Numbered from the stretch's first letter, positions 26,754 through 35,265 are shown. The stretch is 64,000 nucleotides of DNA from JBCBSS01 sp039819065 (GCA_039819065.1 JBCBSS010000003.1:1-64000), one strand, 5' to 3'. Numbers and translations are program-made. Notes: generated from the letters alone by a model not told the origin.

Positions 26754-27698
26754 ATGACTTTACTTTATTCTAAACGTCTGCTTACAGTAATCTTTGTTGT
26801 TCATACTATTACTTTAGGGTATGGTCAAAGTGATGAAGAAAACGCCGATCATCCGTTGGTTTCCCGCTATGAAGGATTCAAAGTTGAGAAAGCCCTCAAA
26901 ACTGATTTTGACCAGTATCGATTACCGCTTGGCCCATCAAAAAGTGAAAAAGAACTAGGCAAAGCTAAAACACTCGAAGGTAAAATAACCCGGATCAATT
27001 ACGCTTATCGGCAACAACCACTACCGTCACTATACCAGCTATTCAAGAATTATGAAAACGCATTCAAGAGCAAGAATATTGAGATACTTTTCAGTTGCAT
27101 GAAAAATGAGTGTGGCTTTCGAAAAACAGATTTGGTAGTTGCCCAAAGTGAGTTAGGGACAATGATCAATGCATATATGCGCTTCGGCACCCACGCTTAC
27201 TTGGCCGGCCGACTGAGCAAGGATGGTACGGAATACCATATTGGTGTCTACATCAGAGAAGAGAAGAATCAAATGCAATATGAGCTACACATCATCGAAT
27301 CTGATGAGTTGAACACTGACAAGGTCACCGTAGCAGATATCGAAAGCAGTATCACAGAAACAGGTAAGAAGGCGTTTTACGGTATTTACTTTGATACTGG
27401 CAAAGCTACCATAACCGCTGAATCTGCTGCAACTTTAGAGCAAATTGCTGCATACCTGAAAAACAACTCGAATATGGCCTTCTATGTAGTAGGCCACACT
27501 GATGACACGGGCTCTTATGAATCCAACTTAAAGCTGTCGGCCGACAGAGCTTCCTCAGTGGTGAGGTCACTAGAACAAATGGGAGTAGATATAAGCCAAT
27601 TAAAGCCGATTGGAGTAGGTCCAGTAGCGCCTGAAAAGATAAACAACAGCGAATCAAACAGGGCCAAGAACCGAAGGGTCGAATTGGTCTTGAAGTAA
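26754..27698 (+). CDS. OmpA-family peptidoglycan-associated protein
   Basis: A 314-residue exported protein: signal peptide (about 1-24), a ~175-residue N-terminal region of unknown fold (DUF4892-like in layout, with two Cys near residue 117-121), and a C-terminal OmpA domain (about 205-314). The OmpA domain carries YFDTGKATIT, the peptidoglycan-binding segment VVGHTDDTGSYESNLKLSAD (Asp and Arg that grip diaminopimelate), RASSVVRSL and NRRVELVL. It would anchor the surface proteins of the operon to the cell wall or sit in the outer membrane. It is the last of the four-gene set starting at 22111. Confidence 0.85.
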   Translation: MTLLYSKRLLTVIFVVHTITLGYGQSDEENADHPLVSRYEGFKVEKALKTDFDQYRLPLGPSKSEKELGKAKTLEGKITRINYAYRQQPLPSLYQLFKNYENAFKSKNIEILFSCMKNECGFRKTDLVVAQSELGTMINAYMRFGTHAYLAGRLSKDGTEYHIGVYIREEKNQMQYELHIIESDELNTDKVTVADIESSITETGKKAFYGIYFDTGKATITAESAATLEQIAAYLKNNSNMAFYVVGHTDDTGSYESNLKLSADRASSVVRSLEQMGVDISQLKPIGVGPVAPEKINNSESNRAKNRRVELVLK

Positions 27699-27807
27699 AT
27701 TATGATCATAGTTGAGCCAAGCATTTGATGCATGATAGTGGCTAAATGTTTCTCGTCGTTTGCACTAGAATTGTCTTATTATTGTAACCAAGACATTTTC
27801 GTGCTAT

Positions 27808-28341
27808 ATGGACTTTTCATCTTTCTTCACAGACGGGAAAAACGCATTAAACCCCAACATGATCAAATTGATCGAGTCAGTTGTCTTGATCGCTATTTTG
27901 ATCATTCTGAGAAGCTTCATCGGTAAGGTTATAGACAGGGTCGCCAACAAGTTTGACTACAATAAAAACCGTGTCAAAGTATTTAAAAAGCTCTTCAGGC
28001 TGATAGCATTAATCATTGGCGCTATTGTGCTGCTTGGCATTTGGGGAGTAAAGCAAGCCGAACTCACACTTTTCGTATCTTCTATACTCACTGTACTCGG
28101 TATCGCTTTCTTTGCCCAGTGGTCCATACTGTCCAACATTACTTCGACCATCATCATATTCTTCAATCATCCTGTCAGTATTGGGGATGAGTTAGAAATT
28201 CTAGATAAAGACTTTCCAGTCAAAGGCACTATCCAAGATATAGGTATTTTCTTCATCACGGTTAAAACTGAAAGCGGCGAAATCATTTCTACCCCAAGCT
28301 CTGTAATGATGCAGAAAATGATCAAAAGGTCAGCAAAATGA
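27808..28341 (+). CDS. small MscS-family mechanosensitive channel
   Basis: A 177-residue inner-membrane protein with three hydrophobic segments (about 23-42, 63-82 and 88-112). The third plus following residues fit the MscS pore helix (VLGIAFFAQWSILSNITSTI) and the beta-domain (HPVSIGDELEI, then GTIQDIGIFFITVKTESGE). It lacks the C-terminal alpha/beta vestibule of full MscS, as in the shortest family members. It should release solutes on osmotic down-shift. The stop overlaps the start of the next gene (ATGA), so the two are coupled. Confidence 0.82.
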   Translation: MDFSSFFTDGKNALNPNMIKLIESVVLIAILIILRSFIGKVIDRVANKFDYNKNRVKVFKKLFRLIALIIGAIVLLGIWGVKQAELTLFVSSILTVLGIAFFAQWSILSNITSTIIIFFNHPVSIGDELEILDKDFPVKGTIQDIGIFFITVKTESGEIISTPSSVMMQKMIKRSAK

Positions 28342-28913
28342 AAAATGCCAGTGTCGTTATACTGTTGATATTATTAAGCAGCCTGGCATTGCAGGCACAA
28401 ACTAAGTTTGAATCAGAATACCGTATCAAAGCATCTAAAGCACCTGCCAAGGCGGTAGCATTTGTTCAATCTTTAAATCCCACCAAGTCTATAAAATGGT
28501 ATAAGGAGGAGAGCCAAAATGGGCTATCCATAGAGGCAAAAACCAAAATCTCGGGCAGGTTACACAGCGTAGAATTCGATACTCTCGGTGCTTTGCAGGA
28601 CCTCGAAATACAGATTGACCTGGAAGAAATTGTCGAATCCTCTCGAAGGCTCATCAACAGCCAGCTGTCAGTATTTTTCAATAGCCATTCCATCAAAAAG
28701 GTGCAAATCCAATACGTTGGCGATCCTATTGCCATCAGGGAGCTGATTACCAGTGGTACCATTGGCGATGCTTATCAGACCAGTTACGAATTGGTCATTA
28801 AAGGTGCTGATCAAAGTGGTGTTCATTTCTACGAAATCACTTTTGACGACAACGGTGAACTGGTGTCCAAACTGAAAGTTGCCTCCAGAAACTTCGATCA
28901 TCTTGAGTTCTAG
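28338..28913 (+). CDS. periplasmic protein, unknown function (PepSY-like pattern)
   Basis: A 191-residue protein with signal peptide (MKNASVVILLILLSSLALQA). The mature part alternates short strands and helices (KAVAFVQSLNPTKSIKWYKE ... ISGRLHSVEFDTLGALQDLE) in a manner like PepSY-type proteins, but I cannot assign a family firmly. It sits between the MscS channel and the DUF2490 barrel with overlaps at both ends, so the three products are probably made in step. A periplasmic link between channel and outer-membrane protein is only a guess. Confidence 0.6.
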   Translation: MKNASVVILLILLSSLALQAQTKFESEYRIKASKAPAKAVAFVQSLNPTKSIKWYKEESQNGLSIEAKTKISGRLHSVEFDTLGALQDLEIQIDLEEIVESSRRLINSQLSVFFNSHSIKKVQIQYVGDPIAIRELITSGTIGDAYQTSYELVIKGADQSGVHFYEITFDDNGELVSKLKVASRNFDHLEF

Positions 28914-29592
28914 GTCAGGTTTCATATGTATGGCATTGTTCATGGCTATGCCGTTTTGCGCATTGGCTCAAAATACCTATCAGGTAGGTACATTACCCGC
29001 TATTAATGTCAACAAGAAAATCAGTGACCGATGGAAATTGAACTTTAAATGGGAGTCGCGGCAAGGTATATCCAACGGAAGTTTTGGCGGTGAGTCTATA
29101 TCATCATTTGATTATATACTCTCGGATCTGTCGTTGATCGGTTCTACCAGAATCGGCTTGGGCAATTCTTTGGCCATGGGTTATTTGATCAGGCTGCGAG
29201 AAAATAGAAGTGTACACCGTTCTATCCAGCAATACACCATCATTCGGCGATATTCCAAATTCAGGCTCGCCCACCGCATTGCCAGTGACCAGACTTACGA
29301 TCCGTTGGAAGCGACAGCATTTAGGTTACGCTATCGCATCGGCGGGGAATTTCCGCTGAGAGGAGAAACCATTAACCCCAGGGAATTCTACTTGAAAGTC
29401 AATCACGAATACCTGCACGCTTTGCAACAAGGGGAATATGACCTTGAAATTCGCGCAGTACCACTATTAGGCTACATGATCAGGGACGATCGTAAGCTGG
29501 AAATAGGCACCGACTACAGATTGCGTTCTTTCTTAGATGGCGGTTCCGATCATGTATTTTGGATCAGCATCAATTGCTTCATATCGATCTAG
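28903..29592 (+). CDS. DUF2490 outer-membrane protein
   Basis: About 229 residues with a signal peptide ending ALAQ and then an amphipathic beta-strand pattern typical of DUF2490, an outer-membrane barrel family of Bacteroidota: RWKLNFKWESRQGI, LSDLSLIGSTRIG, YTIIRRYSKFRLAHRIASDQ, FRLRYRIGGEFPL, and a final aromatic strand. The start is uncertain: TTG at 28903 gives a well-formed signal peptide and an 11-bp overlap with the upstream gene; TTG at 28879 and ATG at 28930 are alternatives. Function of the family is unknown. Confidence 0.75.
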   Translation: MSSRSGFICMALFMAMPFCALAQNTYQVGTLPAINVNKKISDRWKLNFKWESRQGISNGSFGGESISSFDYILSDLSLIGSTRIGLGNSLAMGYLIRLRENRSVHRSIQQYTIIRRYSKFRLAHRIASDQTYDPLEATAFRLRYRIGGEFPLRGETINPREFYLKVNHEYLHALQQGEYDLEIRAVPLLGYMIRDDRKLEIGTDYRLRSFLDGGSDHVFWISINCFISI

Positions 29593-29605
29593 GGCGGTAA
29601 TTATA

Positions 29606-30481
29606 TCACTTGCCTCTGAAAGCCTCTATAGCCAAATCAGGCCGGTCAGTAATGAGATACTCAGCCCCCAGACTAACCACTTTTCCCATATCTAAAACGC
29701 CATTCACGGTGTAGACTCCTACCCTTTCCACACCAAATTGATGCTTGGTGCCTTCACTTAAGTATTTGTAGTGTAGATTGACCGAACTCACGCCTTCTAC
29801 AGGCTCAAAGCGTCCGACATGAAAAGACCGGTCATAGTATAATGGCAGAATGTTACTGTAGGCGTAGAGCAGTTGGTGGTACTCGATGTTGGTTCCCAAG
29901 GCAGTCAATTGATGCAAATACTGAGGTTCGAATGATTGAATGATAACCCAGTGAGAAGCACCCATTTCATTGACCAACGCTACCGTTTTTTCCACAATCG
30001 ATTCATAAATACCTTTTTCAGGCCATTTGATTTCTATTAGCAATTGGCATCGCCCATTGATCAATTCCATTGCTTCTCTTAACGTAGGCACTTTCTGTCC
30101 GGAATAAGTCGTATCATACCAACCCCCTGCATCCAAAGTCCTGATTTCCGAAAAGTTATGCTCGATAATCGCCCCATTGCCATTGGTAGTGCGATCCAAA
30201 GTGGCATCATGTATCACCACGATCTCACCATCTTTGGTCATATGGATATCCAGTTCTACCATATCAGCACCCACCTCAACGGCCTTTTCAAAACCTGCCA
30301 GGGTATTTTCGGGAGCCAGTTTCGCCGCCCCTCTATGACCGATGATCTTTATGTTCTTAGTATACGCCTGTTGGTCAGGTTCTACCCTGGAAAACCGGAT
30401 TTGAGGCCAGAAGATACTGGCACTCAACAACAAGGCTAAAAACAAGATCAGCATAAATGATATCCTTAATATCCTTTTCAT
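29606..30481 (-). CDS. glycerophosphodiester phosphodiesterase family protein
   Basis: A 291-residue membrane-anchored or exported enzyme. One N-terminal hydrophobic helix (about 5-27) precedes a GDPD TIM-barrel: IIGHRGAAKLAPENTL (His49, Arg50, Glu58), MVELDIHMTKDGEIVVIHD (Glu76, Asp78, His91) and later LIEIKWPEKG. These are the Ca/Mg-binding and catalytic residues of the family. It hydrolyses glycerophosphodiesters to glycerol-3-phosphate and an alcohol, recycling phospholipid head groups. ATG at 30481 is preferred since the 14 codons upstream look unlike signal sequence. Convergent with the DUF2490 gene. Confidence 0.87.
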   Translation of the reverse strand: MKRILRISFMLILFLALLLSASIFWPQIRFSRVEPDQQAYTKNIKIIGHRGAAKLAPENTLAGFEKAVEVGADMVELDIHMTKDGEIVVIHDATLDRTTNGNGAIIEHNFSEIRTLDAGGWYDTTYSGQKVPTLREAMELINGRCQLLIEIKWPEKGIYESIVEKTVALVNEMGASHWVIIQSFEPQYLHQLTALGTNIEYHQLLYAYSNILPLYYDRSFHVGRFEPVEGVSSVNLHYKYLSEGTKHQFGVERVGVYTVNGVLDMGKVVSLGAEYLITDRPDLAIEAFRGK

Positions 30482-30555
30482 TTTGTCCGAACAGTCAGTC
30501 TTGCCAAATATACTACCCCTCAACGATTAACTTGTGCTAAATAACGACTGACTCG

Positions 30556-30589
30556 ATTTGTATAACAACTCACTTAATTTGTATAACAA
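30556..30589 (+). promoter_or_regulatory. tandem 13-bp operators upstream of the MBL operon
   Basis: ATTTGTATAACAA occurs twice (30556-30568 and 30577-30589), exact copies with starts 21 bp apart, two helical turns. Each contains a short dyad TTGT-ata-ACAA. Same-face spacing is typical of binding by a dimeric activator. It lies 50 bp before the ATG at 30640 and between divergently transcribed genes. The AraC-type regulator at 33550, just past the operon, is a candidate ligand. Confidence 0.55.
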
Positions 30590-30639
30590 TGGCCTGCGAA
30601 ACTGGCGGAACTTTGAAGTAATCAAGTTCAGTCACTCGT

Positions 30640-31449
30640 ATGAAAGCAGGAAATCAAAGCAAATGGGTAAGCAAAATCAGTATTGGCTGTGGCGCAATTC
30701 TGATAGCTTTGCTCACGGTTTGTCCTGGGTTTTCTCAGCGCTTCAATTACTACCATCACAATGACAGTTTAAAGGTAATCACCTACACCTATTCGCTCTT
30801 CATTAATATCCACTGGGTAGACGCTGGAAATGTTACATTATTGATTGACACAGGTAACGTAGGTGATGAGCAAAAAATAGAAAGTGCTTTTCTCAAAGAA
30901 GGGCTCATCCTGGATAGTGTTGATTACCTGATCATCACACATGGCCACGCTGACCATGCTGGGAATGCCCATTACTTCCAGCAAAAATACGGCATGACGT
31001 TAGTCGCCGGAGCTGCTGAAACTTCGCTGTTCCGGGCAGGGGGACATGACAAAGCATTGTGTCCAAGAGGATTCAACGGATGGTTTGTGCAGAGGACTAT
31101 CGGAGGTAAAACGTATACGCCGTTCGAACCTGATCTATTGGTACAAGATACTTTAGACCTGAATACGCTAGGCGTTAATGGGTCGATCATATCATTACCC
31201 GGTCATACACCGGGATCCATAGTCACTTTCATAGACGATATAGCCTTCACCGGCGATCTCATCGCCGCGAAACCGCTCAACAAAGACAAGCCTAACTATC
31301 ACACTTTCATGTGTGACCTTAAAGATAACCTGAACGATATCCGTACTGTGGCCGATGTACCTGGCATCCAAACCTGGTACTTAGGTCATATGGGGCCTTT
31401 AAAGACCAATGATGTAAATGAATTTCTAACCAAACAGAGTCAAAAATGA
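30640..31449 (+). CDS. metallo-beta-lactamase-fold hydrolase, B3-like, exported
   Basis: A 269-residue protein with a signal peptide (about 1-32). It carries the full di-zinc set: HGHADH (His101, His103, Asp105, His106), LPGHTPGS (His189), FTGDLIA (Asp206) and YLGHMGP (His250). The Asp105/His106 pair fits subclass-B3 and glyoxalase II-like enzymes. Because it is co-transcribed with a beta-propeller and an outer-membrane barrel gene rather than a resistance gene, a role as periplasmic lactonase or esterase is as likely as antibiotic hydrolysis. The stop overlaps the next start (ATGA). Confidence 0.8.
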   Translation: MKAGNQSKWVSKISIGCGAILIALLTVCPGFSQRFNYYHHNDSLKVITYTYSLFINIHWVDAGNVTLLIDTGNVGDEQKIESAFLKEGLILDSVDYLIITHGHADHAGNAHYFQQKYGMTLVAGAAETSLFRAGGHDKALCPRGFNGWFVQRTIGGKTYTPFEPDLLVQDTLDLNTLGVNGSIISLPGHTPGSIVTFIDDIAFTGDLIAAKPLNKDKPNYHTFMCDLKDNLNDIRTVADVPGIQTWYLGHMGPLKTNDVNEFLTKQSQK

Positions 31450-32783
31450 AAAAGGTTTTCAAATTTCTGGGGGTATTTCTACTTGTATTGATATTAACTT
31501 ATTCAGGTTGGTATGCTAGTCATGGCCAATCCTTGGCGCAGACTAAAAGTCAAAATGTACAATTCCGTGGTACCATTCTGGCCGCTTCTGATGCGGATAT
31601 GATTGCCGGAGCTTACGCGAATGGCATACTCAATAAGGTAGACGGCATCGAAGATCAAGTTGCGATGATTGATGCGTCCAACGGAGAACCAAAATTGGTG
31701 AGCAGCATTGAAGTAAGTAACTCAGTGATATCATGGCCAGCCATAATCGATTGGCATTCGAAAAAACAATTGGCCTATGTGGTAGAGACACGCGGTGTAC
31801 ATGATGGCGAAAGCCAGAAGATGAAGAACGTATTTGTGGACTTTCCAACAGGTCAAAAAATCACCGTAATTGATTACAGCAATAAAAATAAACCTGTCAT
31901 TCTACAGGAAAAACATGTTGGCAAGAATTTGCATGGCGTATCAGTCAATGCTACAGGTAATCTCCTAGTATACACTTCTACCGAAAAAGGCAAAGAATTA
32001 GCCGTCTCTCGGTTGAAAGACGGTTTGGTTCAAACTCCTTATTACTTTACCGACTCAGAAGTAGTATATAAAAAGCCTACCGACGAAGGGTTTAGAACGG
32101 TTGAGTTCCACCCTACCCTTAATGTCATTGCCGTCAATCTGGGTAATAAGAAAGTGCTTTTCTTCAAAGTAGAGGATGATGGCACCCATATCAACTTAAG
32201 AAAAGTGGGTGAAGGGCTGGAAGTGGCTAAAAAGTGGAGTGTAGGTAACTGGCATCCCTCTGGCAAGTATTTTATCCTCACTGATGTGGCATGGGGTAAT
32301 GGCAATTTGGGGTTCCTGTTCCATGGGAAAGGCAAATTGGTGTCTGTTGGGTATGATGACGGTGGAAACCATAAAGTCGTCTCGAAGATCAAGGTGGGTC
32401 TAAGTCCTGAGGGGGCAGACATAAGCCCGGATGGTCAGTATGCAGTTACTGTTAACATGAGACGTACCTGGGCTCCACCGTCGGGATTCTGGTTTGTACC
32501 TGCGAAAAAATACTCTTCCCTATCGCTTGTTAAGATTAACCAGGAAACCGGTGAACTGACCAAACTAGGACAAGACTATGGATTTAATGGTGCTTTGCCT
32601 GAAGACGTGATATTCGATCGTGAAAGTAATACGCTAGCCGTAGCCGTATATCATGACCGTGAGGAGTTACATCCAGAAGAGGGCTGGATCGACTTCTGGG
32701 AGTTAGAAAATGATGAACTCATCAATACCGGAAAGCAAATCAAAGTGACGCGCGGTGTGCATAACCTTTTGTTAATCGACTAA
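31446..32783 (+). CDS. periplasmic beta-propeller protein, lactonase-like
   Basis: A 445-residue exported protein with one N-terminal hydrophobic segment (about 5-22) and seven or so beta-propeller blades, recognisable from repeats such as GKNLHGVSVNATGNLLVYTS, NWHPSGKYFILTD and GLSPEGADISPDGQYAVTVN. These resemble 6-phosphogluconolactonase/YVTN-type propellers. No catalytic triad is evident, so it may be binding rather than enzymatic. It is coupled to the upstream hydrolase gene by a 4-bp overlap and lies 10 bp before the barrel gene; the three products probably act on one compound in the envelope. Confidence 0.7.
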   Translation: MKKVFKFLGVFLLVLILTYSGWYASHGQSLAQTKSQNVQFRGTILAASDADMIAGAYANGILNKVDGIEDQVAMIDASNGEPKLVSSIEVSNSVISWPAIIDWHSKKQLAYVVETRGVHDGESQKMKNVFVDFPTGQKITVIDYSNKNKPVILQEKHVGKNLHGVSVNATGNLLVYTSTEKGKELAVSRLKDGLVQTPYYFTDSEVVYKKPTDEGFRTVEFHPTLNVIAVNLGNKKVLFFKVEDDGTHINLRKVGEGLEVAKKWSVGNWHPSGKYFILTDVAWGNGNLGFLFHGKGKLVSVGYDDGGNHKVVSKIKVGLSPEGADISPDGQYAVTVNMRRTWAPPSGFWFVPAKKYSSLSLVKINQETGELTKLGQDYGFNGALPEDVIFDRESNTLAVAVYHDREELHPEEGWIDFWELENDELINTGKQIKVTRGVHNLLLID

Positions 32784-32793
32784 TCCATTCGTA

Positions 32794-33396
32794 ATGAGAA
32801 AACTATTTGTATTGATAATAGCGCTGATAAGCACATGGCAAGCAAGCTTTGCCCAGACTGATGGTGAAGTACGTTACAGTCGCTTTAAAGTAGAATTGAA
32901 CCCTGCGTATTATGCGTTAGGCGGTTACAGTATTAGGGGTTTTTACGTGGCCCCAAAGCAATGGAGCTACAGCTTACAATTCGAAGCGGGTTTTGATATC
33001 CCGGATTTTGCCAGGGATGCTTTCTTTGATGATAATGAGGCGATTGACGTAAGATGGGATTTCCTGGTCGCTTTTGAAACCAGGTATCGTTTTAACAAAG
33101 AGAATTATGATAAGGGATTCTACGCCCAGGCATCCATTGGATATGAAGGTTGGACTGTAGAACCAGTTAATGGCACAGGCGAAGATGAATTCACCAATTG
33201 GTTTTCATCTGTAGGAATAGGTTATACTTGGTATCCGTTCAAGAAGAAAAGATTCCACTTAGGTGGAACATATAACGTCATTTTCATATTGAACAATACA
33301 GATACCAGAACTGTCAATGAAGTGGAATACAACATTCAACGTGTGATACCTCCATCAGCACTGCCGACTAGCATCTATGTAGGTTGGAGATTTTAA
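32794..33396 (+). CDS. outer-membrane beta-barrel protein
   Basis: A 200-residue protein: signal peptide (MRKLFVLIIALISTWQASFA), then amphipathic strands with aromatic ends (YYALGGYSIRGFYVA, WSYSLQFEAGF, FLVAFETRYRF, GFYAQASIGYEGW, SVGIGYTWYPF) and a C-terminal strand ending in aromatic Trp-Arg-Phe, typical of an eight- to ten-stranded porin-like barrel. It closes the operon that starts at 30640 and may form the channel for the substrate handled there. A repeat element begins at its stop codon. Confidence 0.72.
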   Translation: MRKLFVLIIALISTWQASFAQTDGEVRYSRFKVELNPAYYALGGYSIRGFYVAPKQWSYSLQFEAGFDIPDFARDAFFDDNEAIDVRWDFLVAFETRYRFNKENYDKGFYAQASIGYEGWTVEPVNGTGEDEFTNWFSSVGIGYTWYPFKKKRFHLGGTYNVIFILNNTDTRTVNEVEYNIQRVIPPSALPTSIYVGWRF

Positions 33397-33530
33397 TCTG
33401 CCTACGCTAAAGCTGCGGCAGACGAGATATGCTTGCGCTGAAGCTACGTCACACAAGGGAGTTGTGGTTTAATTCCTCGGGGCTTTGTCCCTGAAGCCCG
33501 GGCAAGGGTTCTACCCTGGTGTTTAATATC
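33392..33530. repeat. dispersed repeat, copy 1, starting at a stop codon
   Basis: From TTTTAA (stop of the barrel gene) onward: CTGCCTACGCTAAAGCTGCG plus GCAGACGAGAT, a second CGCTGAAGCTACG unit, CACACAAGGGAGTTGTGGTT and TAATTCCTC, then GGGTTCTACCCTGG (a small inverted repeat). The same modules in the same order lie at 37077-37290, also starting at TTTTAA. No coding potential. Confidence 0.7.
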
Positions 33531-33549
33531 ATTTAATCAACATAATATT

Positions 33550-34452
33550 ATGAGTGACGCGCATCGTATAAAAAGCATTACCGAGCTACATGAGCTGGCG
33601 GGAGCCCCCCCGCCAGAACATCCGATGGTTAGCCTGGTTCGTCTCGAAGACCTACCAGTACTTCCCGAAGGATACCCACATTCATTCATTTATGAGTTTT
33701 ACTCCATAGGGTTCAAGAAGAACCTGAAAGGGTATGTTGCGTACGGCAGAAAAAAGTATGACTTTCAGGAAGGTGTACTTGGCTTTACTGCCCCAAATCA
33801 AATGATGTCATTTACGGGCTCCGATGCAAGCGAAGCGACCGGTTGGCTATTGTTTTTTCATGAAGAAATACTTGCTGGTCATCCCTTGGCGGAAAAAATA
33901 TATGACTATGGGTTTTTCAAATATACCGTGAATGAAGGGCTTCACCTTTCTCAGAAAGAAGAAGAGACAATCAATGGTATATTCGAAAACATGCACGATG
34001 AACACGTTCAGCGAGTAGATCAGTTCAGTAAAAATGTCTTGGTCTCCAGCCTTGAACTATTGCTTACCTATGCCCAGCGCTTTTATAGCAGGCAGTTCAT
34101 TATGCGTAATGATGTGGACTCCTCATTCATTGACCGTTTTGATCATCAGCTTAGGACATACCTTAGGTCCAACAACTTACCTCAAGCAGGTATTCCAACC
34201 GTTGAAGTATTCGCTGAAAAGCTGAACATTTCAGCTAGCTACCTGAGTGATATGCTTAAGTCATTGACCGGTAAGACTACCAAAGAGCATATTCACTATC
34301 AACTGATGGAAATGGCCAAAGAACAACTCCTCGCTTCTGATGAAGCCGTCGCTCAAATCGCTTATAACCTTGGCTTTGAGTATCCGCAATACTTTAACAG
34401 GCTATTCAAAGAAAAGACAGGCATGACACCGAAAGAGTATAGAATGAGTTAG
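33550..34452 (+). CDS. AraC-family transcriptional regulator
   Basis: A 300-residue cytoplasmic regulator: cupin-like N-terminal sensing region (about 25-130) and C-terminal HTH_18 domain (about 195-300) with the two helix-turn-helix motifs FAEKLNISASYLSDMLKSLTG and IAYNLGFEYPQYFNRLFKEK, followed by the family signature GMTPKEYR. It probably binds a small effector through its N-terminal domain. It lies 150 bp after the metallo-hydrolase operon, in the same direction, and is a fair candidate to bind the tandem repeats at 30556-30589. Confidence 0.85.
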   Translation: MSDAHRIKSITELHELAGAPPPEHPMVSLVRLEDLPVLPEGYPHSFIYEFYSIGFKKNLKGYVAYGRKKYDFQEGVLGFTAPNQMMSFTGSDASEATGWLLFFHEEILAGHPLAEKIYDYGFFKYTVNEGLHLSQKEEETINGIFENMHDEHVQRVDQFSKNVLVSSLELLLTYAQRFYSRQFIMRNDVDSSFIDRFDHQLRTYLRSNNLPQAGIPTVEVFAEKLNISASYLSDMLKSLTGKTTKEHIHYQLMEMAKEQLLASDEAVAQIAYNLGFEYPQYFNRLFKEKTGMTPKEYRMS

Positions 34453-34577
34453 ATATTCATCTAAAGCTGAAATATGCTCTAGCGGGTCTTTTACATGTAT
34501 AAAACAATTTAACAAGGAAAGGGCGACTACACCTCAAAGCCCTTAAAGACTCGCCTCAAGTTTGGCATGCTGACTTG

Positions 34578-34631
34578 CTATGGCCTTTAGGCCATAGGCC
34601 TAGTAAGGTTCGACAAGCCGGGCTTTAGCCC
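34578..34631. repeat. two REP-like palindromes
   Basis: CTATGGCCT-tt-AGGCCATAG (34578-34597) and GGGCT-tt-AGCCC (34620-34631). The first has the same 9-bp arm, 2-nt centre form as CCATGGGCT-aa-AGCCCATGG of the RAYT locus, so it is probably a diverged member of that family placed away from the transposase. Confidence 0.5.
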
Positions 34632-35025
34632 ATAATACTGACGCTCAAACAACTTTAGCTTCTTTCTCTTCTCATCTCTGAAATTGGTAGTTGATAGATC
34701 CGAGATTCCCCGAATTCCCTCGTACCTCGGGAATCGTGGAATGACGCTGCTAACATCGTTCCGTGGGCCTTTGTCTGGTCTCCTGACTAATCCGTCTCAG
34801 CCCAATGGTCACTTTTTCGCTATCCCTGCGTCACCACCATAGCCGTTATTCTGGAAGAATCTTATTAGCTATGAAATAAGTGATTCAATGCCGCTAAGCA
34901 CAATTTTGATGCACTGCTGCCCAGCTTGTTCAAAAATGTAAAAACTCTGTAACAGGCACTTGCCAATAGGATTCTTTGCTTATGACGCGTTTATACAATA
35001 CGCTAACTATTCTTACCCCCTTGTA

Positions 35026-35049
35026 TTCCTCCCGACGCGTCGGGAGGAA
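35026..35049. repeat. perfect 24-bp palindrome
   Basis: TTCCTCCCGACG followed by its exact reverse complement CGTCGGGAGGAA with no spacer. It has no T-run and is not close to a gene start. It may be a fragment of a repeat element or a protein-binding site. Confidence 0.7.
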
Positions 35050-35191
35050 ACTCCCCAGAACAACAGAACTGCTAAATGATCTAGGCCAATGTCATCCAAT
35101 TTTGTGTATTTGAAACTAAAGTATTGAGTCTCAGAAAGACAGAGAAGAGAGGGTTTCACCTTCGTCTGTATAGGCAGAAACAAACCAGTAA

Positions 35192-35240
35192 AACAAAAAA
35201 AGCTGAGTCACATTAGGTTTATCACCTGGTGACTCAGCTT
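35192..35240 (-). terminator. Rho-independent terminator of the MORN gene
   Basis: On the minus strand AAGCTGAGTCAC (35240-35229) pairs perfectly with GTGACTCAGCTT (35211-35200), 12-bp stem, and is followed by TTTTTTGTTT. It lies 26 bp past the stop of the MORN gene. Confidence 0.88.
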
Positions 35241-35265
35241 GACCGTTTGGCTATATATATGCGTT

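Larger units (their letters stand above)
34453..35191. other. ~740-bp non-coding region with several palindromes
   Basis: No open frame of quality is present. The stretch carries two REP-like palindromes (34578-34631), an inverted repeat GATTCCC/GGGAATC (34704-34735) of a type that is often dispersed in such genomes, and the perfect palindrome at 35026-35049. It looks like a repeat-collecting gap between two convergent genes. Confidence 0.6.

Noticed and set aside
30640..31449. A beta-lactam resistance gene
   Set aside because: The metal-ligand set fits subclass B3 but equally glyoxalase II, lactonase and other hydrolases, and the operon partners are a propeller and a barrel. A resistance claim would need activity data.
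34740..34900. A decayed gene in the gap after the AraC gene
   Set aside because: Frames on both strands are broken by stops and show no recognisable motif; the palindromes there fit non-coding repeats better.
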